Source: Fragilaria crotonensis
Taxonomy: Eukaryota > Bacillariophyta > Fragilariophyceae > Fragilariales > Fragilariaceae
Direction: 5' to 3'
Length of the DNA stretch: 55,643 nucleotides
NCBI GenBank assembly: GCA_022925895.1
Contig: JAKSYS010000405.1
Span: 1 to 55,643, forward strand
A program made the translations under genes and the position numbers. The notes below the pieces were generated by a model. It was not told the origin of the DNA. It saw only the letters and a list, made by a program, of their open reading frames with translations, and ran no database searches. Positions 41,603-52,100 of the stretch are shown here, piece after piece. Within the stretch, counting starts at the first letter, position 1; each line of letters starts with the position of its first letter.

Positions 41603-42301
41603 TGCGAAGAATGATAGGATGTGGTTTTTCAAGTTTCAAAATTCGGGATATGAGATATGTGAGTGAGGGAATGCCACACTTCCTGAGCCCTCATTCCTGA
41701 TTGATGGATGGGTTCTGATTTGAGTTCGCTTTCAAAAAGACAAGAGTGATGGAAACTCGTTATGATCTCCTCTTTCAACTGCACGAACGATTTTCCTGAT
41801 TTGGTGTACAACTGCGATACAAGTAACAGGTACTACTGTACGTCAGTTTAAAGGTTGAAGGTGTCATTCAGCAGGTGCAAGGCGCAAGGTTCAAATATAC
41901 TCATATAAGAAGTACTTGTACTTCGCGCTCCGCGCTCCCAATTGCACCAGGTACTGGGTTTAATTCGTTTTAATCGATCCTGATCCTGACATACTGTATG
42001 TACCACGTCCAGTGCAAGTGGCTTTCTAATTTTTAAATGCAAAAACACAAATATACACGCTGAAAAGGCAAATGTTATTAGTAAATTAATTCTGAATTTC
42101 CAATAAGAAATAATCAGGAAAATCAATATATGACATGTGAACTCGATACTCGAGAACTGCACTGTACACGCCTTCCTGAGGTCAACAACGCGGAGAGCTT
42201 CTAAGAATTACGTCCATCAAGATTTGAAACCTCATTAATCCAAGTAGGAACAAACTATAACAAATTGACGAGTGCTATGCGCATGACTTGAACGACAAAA
42301 C
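41603..42301. promoter_or_regulatory. divergent intergenic region between two HSP20 genes
   Basis: The genes at 41165-41602 (minus) and 42302-42856 (plus) are transcribed away from this 699-bp gap, which must hold both promoters. No definite heat-shock element was found. GTAC words occur at 41830-41955. Confidence 0.4.
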
Positions 42302-42856
42302 ATGTCGAGCGGACTCACATTGACACCTACGTACTACTCCGAGTCATTAGGTACGACGGCAGTCTCACCAAACCGCTCGACATGTGATGCTCCTGTAGCG
42401 GCACAAAAAGAACAACGCAAAGGCAAGTTTGGACGATATCGTTCCGCACTTCTAGCAAAGCACCAGAAGCGACGTGCCGAGAATCTTTGTGTTTCCCACG
42501 TCGGAGACAAGGTGCAGCTTTCCATCGACTTTCCAGGAGTCAAGGCCTCTGATTTGAACGTGCGGGTTGAGAACCGAGTCCTCTCCATTTCCGGAATACG
42601 CTATGTCCAAACCGACCACGGCGGTGTACGTCGGATCGAACATCATCGCCGGTTTCACCTTGACGGCGCCATTGACTCGGAGCATATCGAAGCTAATTGG
42701 TCTCACGGGGTCTTGTCCCTGATTGCGCCGTTGCGCCGGAAATCATCGCATCCAATCACTATTCCAGTTACTACCGGTGTTACGCAGGCGCCTGATGCGT
42801 CGAAGGGGATGGATGCTGAACACCCCATCGGATGTAGGAACGCTCTCCGGGAATGA
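42302..42856 (+). CDS. small heat shock protein (HSP20) with basic N-terminal arm
   Basis: 184 residues from ATG 42302. The first ~60 residues are Ser/Thr-rich and then strongly basic (KEQRKGKFGRYRSALLAKHQ). The alpha-crystallin domain runs from HVGDKVQLSIDFPGVKASDL through VLSISGIRY and RRFHLDGAIDSEHIEANWSH to GVLSLIAPL, followed by a C-terminal I-T-I-P-V anchor. The N-terminus could direct it to an organelle, but no clear signal is readable. It is a paralog of the 34342 gene, which has the same PGVKAS core and a similar arm, but it lacks that gene's acidic tail. Confidence 0.88.
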   Translation: MSSGLTLTPTYYSESLGTTAVSPNRSTCDAPVAAQKEQRKGKFGRYRSALLAKHQKRRAENLCVSHVGDKVQLSIDFPGVKASDLNVRVENRVLSISGIRYVQTDHGGVRRIEHHRRFHLDGAIDSEHIEANWSHGVLSLIAPLRRKSSHPITIPVTTGVTQAPDASKGMDAEHPIGCRNALRE

Positions 42857-43359
42857 TGGTGAGGTGTCGCAGTGCAGCCATCCCGTGTGTTAGTCGCTAG
42901 TACCGCGTATGTAGGTAGGTTACTATGCATTCTATACAGTACTTAGGTCAGTACTAATCCCCGTAGTCGATCTATTTTTTTCAAGGTGTACGACTAGTAT
43001 GATAAGATTTGTACAATCGATGAACGGCCTACATTCACGTTCCAACAGTCTCTTTTTTTAGTTTTACGGCAAAGTTCTCACCATTCTACCAACGCCAGCA
43101 GATGGCGCGCTCCTTCCTCTGCCAATGATATTTGACCAAACAACACGACTGGAAACAGCTGACCAGAATCACCCGCTTCCAAAGAAACTCTTCGATTAAA
43201 TGACGGAAGCAAATTGCACAAAGCTTCTCGATGCGACGAGAGCATTCTAAAAAGAAGGAAAGAGCATTCTAAAAAAAGAAGAAAGTGTTACACCTGACGC
43301 ACTTCACGGTTGTCTCAAATTATGATCCATCTCAAACCTTCTTGGAACCGCACCACGCC
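42857..43359. other. intergenic region, no gene seen
   Basis: Spacer between two HSP20-type genes. A short direct repeat, AAAGAGCATTCTAAAAA or similar, occurs twice around 43243-43280 (AGAGCATTCTAAAAA). The coding frame of the next gene is open from 43285 but lacks an ATG until 43360. Confidence 0.4.
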
Positions 43360-43743
43360 ATGACATATAACACCAATCATGTTTCAAGACAGATGAGACA
43401 CCGCCTCATTCCTCCTGAAAGGTGGGAATACATCATCCGCCACAAACCTCGAAAAGTGCATCATTACTTGATCGTCGACCGCCCGGACAAGGCACTCCTC
43501 TTTATTCATGTACCAGGTATCAACGCAACTAATTCAAAAGTTCAAGTTGAGGGCAGAATCCTTACAATTCGTTGTCGCAGCTATCTTGGAAAGTTCCATG
43601 TGCACCAAGGCCTTTATGTACGAAATCTTTCGGCGTGCATCGTGGATGGAATCTTGGTTTTGAAGGCACCCAAGGAGCAAGAACAACCTCGATCGAGTTC
43701 AGCAACAATTACACCGTACCATGTCATTCCATCAGAAGCGTGA
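43360..43743 (+). CDS. degenerate HSP20-like protein
   Basis: 127 residues from ATG 43360 (the frame is open further upstream but only from a GTG). It keeps the outline of the alpha-crystallin domain: LIVDRPDKALLFIHVPGINATNSKVQVEGRI, LTIRCRSY, then a shortened middle and DGILVLKAPKEQ in place of A-x-x-x-G-V-L. The RSF-x-LP segment is largely lost, and the C-terminal anchor is unclear (ITPYHVIP). Length and gene order place it as the last, most decayed member of the cluster. It may be a fast-evolving functional gene or one on the way to loss. Confidence 0.7.
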   Translation: MTYNTNHVSRQMRHRLIPPERWEYIIRHKPRKVHHYLIVDRPDKALLFIHVPGINATNSKVQVEGRILTIRCRSYLGKFHVHQGLYVRNLSACIVDGILVLKAPKEQEQPRSSSATITPYHVIPSEA

Positions 43744-43877
43744 AACAAATGGCTCCAGCATAGCTCTAGAAAAGCACGACTTGGGATTGACGACGGCATC
43801 ATCACAGCAGATATGACTGTTGTGCCCGACAGTACGCTGACAACGAGAAGTTTCTCGACGATACAATGTCATTAAGA

Positions 43878-45083
43878 TCAGCTTCTCATTAACGTCTCTT
43901 GCGAAATGAATTTTGTTGAACGTAGTTGTTTATGAATGTCGTGTATACGGCGAGATGGGTCCTCATAGGTGTGCTGCTGCATTTTCCCGTGTTCGTCCAC
44001 GATCGTAAATGTCCCTGGTGTCGCCCATACGACGTTTGCTTCGATACCCAACAGGTTCTTACCTAGTTCAATCCGAAAGAATCCCATTTCACCCCAATAC
44101 TCACCCCAGCTGTTGCGCACAATCCAATACTGGACAGTCCCATCCCACCCCCAGCCCACCAAACTGACTCCATGATTGTGGGTGGTGTTGCTCCTCAACT
44201 CTGGTGAATCGTAGAGGATCCCTCCTCGATACTGTTCCAAGGTTGGTCCTGCATAGACACTGGCCTTGACCGGTCCCCGGGCATATATTTCCGCTTGAAT
44301 GGCCATCACAATGTTATTCTCATCATCGTCATGATTGTTGTTGTTGTCGATGGAGCGAGACGAGTAGGTTCCATATTCGGCAATGGTGGCATTGGGAAAC
44401 AATCCGTGGGGACGGCCGTGCAAGTTCCATTCGGAGCACAGGTGCGACAAATATTGATTGGAGAACACGACGTATCAATCTGGGGACAGAAACCAAAGGG
44501 TGAATCGGAGGAACATGCAAGGTAGGGTTGACAGGTGGCGTATGGGACGTAACCAATATCGTTCTTGATGAATTGGTAGGCACGCAGTGCCGATCCTCCC
44601 AAACAGCTTCCTGCCCGTTTATGACCACCACAATTGAGGAGGAATTGAATCGATAGATTAATGTTTGTGGGAGATTGTGGATGTGCAATTTTGATGCGAT
44701 CGGCCAGGGAACTCATGGAGGAATGCGCCCAACAGTCTCCGCAGTATTGGGGTATGTGTTGATTGAGCATGTGCGTCAAGTACGACGTCCCGTTGACATT
44801 ACTCCAAGAAAAGGCCAATGGAAGGCTTCGAATATACGACTTGGGGAGTGGACTTGTATAATCGTTCTCGATGGTATTGCCTTCCATTGTCTGAACAAGA
44901 ATGCGGCAACAGGGCATGGTTGAGGCGATGAATGCGATGATGTGACAAATCAATTTTCTGTATAGTTGTGATCAATCGCTGGATCATGCTCACCATTTCT
45001 ATTCCCTTAGTTCCAGGAGCGAGGAGTAGCGCGAGGATCGCAACAAGAAGCCATGGTACATGGGGCTGATATCGCCGGTTCAT
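43878..45083 (-). CDS. cathepsin Z/X-like papain-family cysteine protease (one intron, one frameshift)
   Basis: Exon 1, 45083-44994 (30 codons), encodes a signal peptide (WLLVAILALLLAPGTKG). The intron 44993-44891 (103 nt) has donor GGTGAGC and acceptor CTTGTTCAG, and joins in phase 0 to a frame beginning TMEGN. The mature protease carries QHIPQYCGDCWAHSS with catalytic Cys (residue 83), NHGVSLVGWG with catalytic His, and YWIVRNSWGEYWGE with the Asn. The HIP insertion before the active Cys is the diagnostic mark of cathepsin X/Z, a carboxypeptidase. The frame is broken at the GGGAAA run at 44394-44399: a missing base splits the ORF between 44306-44953 and 43878-44468. Between these is an Asn/Asp-rich loop (NNNNHDDDENN). 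Expected location: vacuole/lysosome or secreted. Confidence 0.88.
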
Positions 45084-45651
45084 CTTGCCATCATGTATGC
45101 ATACTGGCACTTGACTGCCAGCAACAGCCTTTCGTGGGTCAGAGATGTGGTGAGTGGTAGTACTTGTAGACTACTATGATTGATGTATCCGTAAAATATC
45201 CGTATGCATACCTGATGATTGACAACTTCATTTACAGCAGGGGTCACAGAGGATGGTATTGTACTGGTACTACAGGTATTAGTAGCACTCGTACTTCGAA
45301 TGCATAGCATCCGTATTCCTTTCACGAATATATGACAGTACAGCGCCAATTTCGTACTCCAGTACTCCCGCACTATGCCGGGATAGAATAAAGATTCTGT
45401 TTTGAGTTGTTCTTGTTTTATCTTTTATACAAGTCCAGTGTCCAGTCCTACGGTACTTGTATGGTCTTTTTTCTGTCCTATGCATGTATGGTTCATGTTC
45501 AGGTTTACATAATGAGGAGGACAACAACTTGAATAGAGTCAAGGTCACGAGAGACGAGCGAGTTCCAATACAACCGGATTACTCAATCTCCAAAGTTAAT
45601 CAACTTTCCAGGTACTCTCCTACTACCTGTAGCAACAATTGAGATCAAGAG
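45084..45651. promoter_or_regulatory. divergent promoter region, cathepsin Z / methyltransferase
   Basis: 568 bp between two divergently oriented start codons. Only short frames. GTACT/AGTAC words occur around 45155-45300 and 45350-45365. No definite TATA box or regulatory site was recognised. Confidence 0.4.
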
Positions 45652-46873
45652 ATGAAGGTCGTTCAACGGGAAAATAAACAAAGCATGAAAGGATGGTTCT
45701 ACTTGTGCTGCGTCTTGATACTATCCAACGTGCTTGTTTATCAAATTGCAACATCCACCTCTGTAATCCACACTTCTGACGAGACGATGGTACTCAGTCC
45801 GCTGTCCATGTCTCGTGGTCAGCAGATGCTTGCGTCATCAACTCCAGATGAAGTATTGCGCAATCCGATGTCCATTCCTCGAGGTCAGGCCAAGGCATTG
45901 CCGTCGATTCGACAAGCTGGGAAAGAAGATGTTGTGAAACGAGATATATACGGTGGAGCTGGCGACAAGAAACATTTAGGCGGATTTACGGATATTGATA
46001 CGGCAGGAATATCTCCACGTGCTTGGAAATGGATGGTCCAGCGGCTCAACATTCAATCTGTGTTGGACGTTGGGTGTGGACGAGGAATTAGTACAACCTG
46101 GTTTCTCTTTCATGGCCTTTCCGCACTTTGCGTGGAGGGATCTCATGATGCTCGTGAAAAAACAATGTTACCCGATCCTGACAACCAAATGGTGGAGCAT
46201 GACTTTGCTCGAGGTCCCTGGTGGCCCGGAAGGACCTTTGATGCGGTGTGGTGTGTGGAATTTCTGGAACATGTAAGTGTTTTCGTGCCGTTAGGCGTCG
46301 AACTCTAGTTGGTATGTGCATGCCGTGGCTCGTGCTCAAAGCAGTTCATTTGTATTGGTAGGTTGGTCGGAATTTTCATCAAAACTACCTTCCCGCGTTC
46401 CGAAAGGCGGGCATCATTTTTGTTACGCATTCCATCAATGGTGGATGGCATCATGTGGAAGTTCATCGGGCCACCTGGTGGCGGATCAAGATGGAATCCT
46501 ATGGTTTCCAGTACAGAAATGACTTGACCATGGAAATTCGTACCCTGGTGTGGAACGAAACACATGCTCGTGACAAGGGATAGCACCCAATGGCAAACCC
46601 ATCGGAGCACCGCATATTCACGCCAACATGATGGTGTTTATGAATCCTCTTGTGACGGCACTGCCGGAACATTCTCACTTGTTTTATGAACCTGGATGCT
46701 TTGAAAGTCGCAAAAATGGTGTTTTGAGCCTGAGGGATTGCGGCATTGGACCGACAGGAGACAATGAAACCCCTTTACCTCCATCGTACAAGCCACTTGT
46801 GTTGACCAAGGAGCAAGATGATCAATGGTTCGATTGGGTGAAGGAGAGAGTCAAGCCTTATGTACCAGAGTGA
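45652..46873 (+). CDS. membrane-anchored SAM-dependent methyltransferase (one intron, one frameshift)
   Basis: Exon 1 is 45652-46272, the intron 46273-46361 (89 nt, GTAAGT...TGGTAG), and exon 2 begins at 46362 in phase 0 (VGRNFHQNYLP). Residues ~13-32 form one hydrophobic segment after a short basic tail, i.e. a type II signal anchor, so the catalytic domain would face the Golgi/ER lumen. Motif I, VLDVGCGRGISTTW, and the acidic end of strand 2 (ALCVEGS) mark a class I methyltransferase. AVWCVEFLEHV is motif 4. An internal duplication, PLSMSRGQ / PMSIPRGQ, lies in the stem. In exon 2 a base is missing in the AAGGGATAG run at ~46576-46581, which would otherwise continue as IAPNGKPIGAPHIHAN to the stop at 46873. 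Substrate unknown. Confidence 0.8.
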
Positions 46874-47207
46874 CGGCAGTAGAGAGTGACTTCATCGTGT
46901 TGAAGATCAATGATGGTTTTGTTTTGGTCGCGATCCGAACGCCCAGTTGGATGGCTCCGTCATGCAAGTCCTTCCTGACGCCTGGCGTCAAGCGAGCGAG
47001 GATGAGAGTTCATCTTTCCCAAAAGCACTGCCTGGTCAGTTGTCGCCCTGACGTACTCTTAATGACGAACATGGAAATAGTCGTATTGCTGCTCTGATTC
47101 GCAAACTACGGTAGGTCGTCTGCCTCATGGACACTCGCCAAATCGACTGCACCATGAGCATCCAAATAAATGAAAACGCGTCGACAACATATGCGCATAT
47201 AGTGTTT
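46874..47207. other. intergenic region between convergent genes
   Basis: 3' flanks of the methyltransferase and the phosphodiesterase. One frame (46935-47095) has codon-like texture with a single stop, but no feature ties it to either gene, and I do not call it. Confidence 0.35.
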
Positions 47208-48784
47208 TTATATTAATTCGTTATCATTCGCCGTAGTTGGCGTCACGGTGGGCGATCGCTGTACGTCCTCGACGTGCACCACATCAGGGACATCATAATC
47301 ATGCGCCCGTCGTCGGCAGCAAGGCAGATACAGGTATAAAATACATGCCAACGCTGCCATTCCCACGACTGCCAACGCAATCTTGGCTGCATCCGGGACG
47401 TGACCGCCGCTTGGATGTTGTGGTGCTCCATATCGGCACTCGTTAAAGGCATCACTCGAGTTGGTGGTAAAGGTGCAGTACCAATCCATGGAACACGAGT
47501 CAACGCCACTTTCCAGGCAGGTTTGCATGTAATGAGAGTAGACGCCGCATTTGTAGTTGAACAAAAATTTGGTCAGAACTACTGGATCCTGATTATGAAT
47601 CGGGTCGATAATACCCTTTTGAATGCTGGATATAGAGAGATCGTCCAAATCATACTCTTCCACCGTCGAGTAGAGTTTTGACCAGCCCGTCGCCGAGGTA
47701 TCTGACAGGTTGAGAATGTAGGAATCCACATCTTCCAGTAGACCATTTGAAGTTTGATAATGTATGACTTGATAGGCGGGATTGTTGTTGTACACTGGCG
47801 TTATGGCTGGTCCCAAGAATGTGAGGAGTGTCGTGGATGGGACGACGCGAAACTCAATGTCATGAAAGTGCCCAAACAACTGTGCTCTGATTTTCGAAGC
47901 GTACATTTCGACAATCTCATGATACAGTAACCGATATTTCTCATCCCACATGTCCTTGTGGCCGTAGCTGGATACTGTGGGTGGTATGTGACCCACAATG
48001 TACACATTATCGTAGGATTGTAATTCTCGCTGTAACCATGTGAACTGATCAAAGGGTCGCTATTAAAATCTGGGAATTTCGGCGTATGTTCGACGCTGTA
48101 TACGACCGTGTTCAAAGATACGACCCGAATGTTGCCTATGGTTCGGGCATAATAGCCTCCGTATCGAAAGAGGGTAGCTTCATCTTCCGATATGACTCCT
48201 AAATCCAACAATGTATCCCCAATCAACTTCAACTGTGACGAATTGGGATCTTCGACAATATCCAAGTAATAATCTGGTAGAACATCATTGTTTCCCAAAA
48301 CTGGCAAAATGATGGTCCCCGGCGATAGATTCGCCTGCAGTTCCCTCGTGACATTCCATAGGATGGGCAACAGTGCTTGGCTCACGGAATCTGCAACTTG
48401 ATCCAACCCATGTCGGGAAGAATCACCTGTAATCACGACAAAGGATGAATTGTGCGATGCCACAGACGCCATGGCACTTTGAATCAAACTCCAAGGCGAA
48501 TCGCAACCATATTTGGCAGTCGTTGTGGAAGTCGTCGTCGTCGTGCCATTTGAACATGTGGAAGTTGACATGGCAAAGGCTTTCGGCGTTCCAAAGTGTG
48601 GATCGTAGTGAATGTCACTCATCCAGACGAAGGATGAAGACATTGTGTTTGGTAGCAATAGATGTAGAAGCTTCGAAACAAGGATGTATACGGCTAGTAC
48701 AAGGTTGCCATTGTGAACAGTGTCAAAGATCACGATGTCGCCTCTACTAGGTACAAGTACCAGCGTACTACTCGTACTACACAT
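47208..48784 (-). CDS. acid-sphingomyelinase-like metallophosphodiesterase, membrane-anchored (one frameshift)
   Basis: Metallophosphoesterase motifs in order: WMSDIHYDPHFG (Asp/His), ITGDSSRHGLD, VLGNNDVLPD (GNND), VYIVGHIPP and LFGHFHDIEF (GHxH). This set is that of acid-sphingomyelinase-like phosphodiesterases and Ppn1-type endopolyphosphatases. A C-terminal membrane segment (AAKIALAVVGMAALACILYLYL) followed by CCRRR anchors it as a type I protein. Several N-x-S/T sites fit a secretory route. The frame breaks at the AAAGGG run (48051-48056), where one base is missing; 48805-47801 and 48005-47208 are the two halves. The start is uncertain: ATG 48784 gives a hydrophobic leader (LVLAVYILVSKLLHLLL) that could be a signal peptide, while ATG 48643 would start at MSSSFVW and lose it. 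Confidence 0.83.
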
Positions 48785-49117
48785 GAATGTCCACACCAGT
48801 CCCACTGTGCACTGTGCACTGGTTACGTAGATGTACTCCTCCTACTACCGTATGTAGAGTCTGCACGCATACTGTATACTGTAGAACTATTGGAATATGT
48901 ACTGTACGTTAGTCACACGGTACAATGGCGATTCGATCGCAACACAACTGAGTCTTGACATGAAAAAATATTTCCTTTGGAAGAAATATTTCGCAACACT
49001 AGTGCACTGCTTGACGTCAGTCAGGGAACAACTGCTCACTGGTTCTCCTATAAAGTAGTGCATCGTCTTGTCGAGAATAGAACCAGGTAGTAACCAAGAG
49101 GCCTTGTCTCATTCATC
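48785..49117. promoter_or_regulatory. divergent promoter region, phosphodiesterase / myosin
   Basis: 333 bp between divergent starts. GTAC occurs eight times between about 48750 and 48933, compared with less than one expected in random sequence of that length. TATAAAG at 49049-49055 lies about 65 bp before the myosin ATG and may be its TATA box. Confidence 0.45.
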
Positions 49118-52100
49118 ATGGCCGAACGCAGTATAATCTGGGTGAGAGGAGATTTGATTGCATCTGCCTCGTCGACAACTGCTGTTTCTCCTACCAGTAG
49201 TTGGAAGAAGAGCCTAGGAGACGTTGCCACAGATGCCAGTCCAACCAAGTTCCGTTGGGTTCAATGTTACTTATTGGGTGGAAGTGTGACGGATCCAGAA
49301 CTATCGATTGAAGTTGCCTCAGCATCCAATGAATTTGAAGTTGGACAAAGGGCCACCATATCGACCAACTTGGTGCCTGGGGCCGTTCTCATGGGGAACG
49401 ACCTCGGGCCGCCTCCGAGTGACTTGATTACTTTGACCCACCTTCATGAACCGTCGGTAGTGTACAGCTTGCAGAAGCGATACGAATCGGACACCATCTA
49501 CACGTCTACAGGTCCCATTCTACTGGCTTTGAATCCCTTCAAATCATTACCCGGTTTGTACAACGAAGACAAAATGATGACATACTGGAGACATGGAGAA
49601 GGGATGGAGAGAGATCCAGTGGATCCACATGTCTACGCAAGTGCTGATCTTGCCTTTCGTCAAATGCTAATTGGAATTGAATTGAATCAGGCCAATCAAA
49701 CAAAGAACAACAATACATATCCTACAATTGCAACCGACCCACCGGATACGAATACAGGTCTCGTGGACCAATCGATATTGGTATCGGGCGAATCGGGAGC
49801 TGGAAAGACTGTCACCACCAAGCACATTATGAAATACTTGGCATCCGTATCCGAGCGCAATGCAGAACATGACAAACGACGCCGTGCTCCCTCCCCAGGA
49901 CGAGGCGACATGGATGCTCCTCGCCGATCGCAATCGCTACGATTGAGTCGTGGAACGAGTTGGAAGGCTGGGGCGCATATTGAAGAAAAGAGTACGTTGG
50001 AATACGACTAAAATGCCTGGCCGACAGCATGTTTTCGATACGTGTTTGTATCTCACACCTCGTTTGTGCTCTTGTTGAATGTATCCAAAATTGCGTTGGC
50101 AGTCCTCGAATCCACCCCCATTCTAGAATCCTTCGGAAACGCTCGTACGATTCGAAATGACAATTCGTCTCGTTTTGGAAAATTCATCGAGCTGCAATTC
50201 AAGCAGACAGGATCGCTCATTGGTGCAGTTGTGGATACGTACCTGCTGGAAAAGGTTCGTCTGGTGCACCAGTCACCGGGAGAACGCAATTTTCACATCT
50301 TTTATGAAATGTTATCTGCCCTCAACGACGAAGAACGCGAGGCGTACTACTTGCAAGATTACACAGCACAAGATTTCAAGCTTACGAACCAATCGGGAAC
50401 ATATGATAGGCGAGATGGAGTGGATGACGCTGTCGTGTATGACAAACTTGCCGTTTGTAAGTTGACAATGTGGCGAATTCTGTTCAACGTCAATTTCTGC
50501 CTTCATCTAATAACTCGTATCCATGATCAGCGATGAGTACATTGGGCATCGATGCCAAGACTCAAGAAGATATCTTTCGATGCACTATATCATTTCTGCA
50601 CGCGTCCAATCTGACGTTTCGGGTTGTTGACGATGATTCCTGTCTGCTCGATGAATCGAATCCTCATCTGGAACCAGTTTTGAAATTGTTGGGGCTGGAG
50701 AAGAATGAATTCGAAAATGCACTGTGCCAGTTTGAAATAGAAGCTGGAAGTACCTCTTATTCGCGCACCGTCAATCAAGAAGGCGCGCAAAAGGGGCTTG
50801 AGGCGCTCATCAAATCCACGTATGGATCAATGTTCAACTTTATCGTTCAGTCCATCAACAAAAAGATCGACTTCAAGGTGACGAAAGGGGAAATGGGTGT
50901 CAGCAAGGCAGCGTTTATTGGAGTGCTGGACATTTTCGGATTTGAGTCTTTCAATATCAATTCCTTTGAACAATTGTGCATTAACTATTGCAACGAAGCG
51001 CTCCAGCAGCAGTTCAATCGCTACGTGTTCATGACGGAACAAGAGGAATACAAAAAAGAGGGAATAGCATGGGAGTTCATCGAATTTCCGGATAATCAGG
51101 ACGTGATCGATTTGATTGACAAGCGCGGAGAAGGCATTATTCCGATCTTGACCGATCAGTGTCGCACAACTCGTGGATCAGACAAGTCCTTCGCTGAGGC
51201 GCTTTATTCTCGTTGTGAGAAACATCCTCGCTTCCAAGCGCCTTCCTTGACGAAAGGAAAGAAGCAGTTCATCGTCAACCATTATGCCGGTCCAGTGACC
51301 TACAATTATGAAGGCTTTGTAGAGAAAAACAAGGATGAAATTCCTCGAGGAGCCTCAACCCTTTTGGAGGGGTCGACGATTGGCTTTGTCCAGTTGTTGG
51401 GGAAAATTGGCGCCGCTCAAACAAGCGCTGGGACAGGCCGCGCCACCAAGCGCCCGACGGCAGGAGGTCAGTTTACGCGCCAATTGAGTGAGCTGCGTAA
51501 GCGAATCGACTTCACGTCACCCCATTACATCCGTTGTCTGAAGCCAAATCAGTCGCTCAAGCCAAATGACTTTGACCAGGCTATGATTGCCGACCAGCTT
51601 CGCTATGCTGGAGTGTTGGAAGCGATTCGCGTTTCTCGTGTTGGCTATTCCCAGCGTTATACGCACGAGACATTCCTTAGTCGATATCGGTTTATTGCTC
51701 TGGCTGAATTGGAACGAGCGTCGAATAAAGTGGATACCTTGGTTAATGCAATCGCGAAGAAGATATATTCGTCGGAGCATCCGAATGCTGCATTGCCTTC
51801 AAATCTCTTGGACGCCGTCGGTATTCAGCACGGCCTTACCAAAGTATTTCTTCGCCAGCCAGCCTTCGAATACATGGAGAGTTTCCGCACACAGCAGCTC
51901 AATGTAGCGGCCACCAGGTGCCAAGCCCTGGCACGCCGATTCCTGTGTCGTAAGCGTTACTTGGAAATCCTCAATTGGATCGTTTTGGGCCAGGCATGTG
52001 GTCGTCGATTCTTGGCACGCAAACATATGATTCAACTCCGTCGAGAAAAGTCTGCGACGACAGTGCAACGTCAATATCGTATGTGGTACAATCGCGAGAA

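Noticed and set aside
46880-47095. Possible extra C-terminal exon of the methyltransferase
   Set aside because: Codon-like texture, but interrupted by a stop, without a splice site that joins it to the upstream frame.
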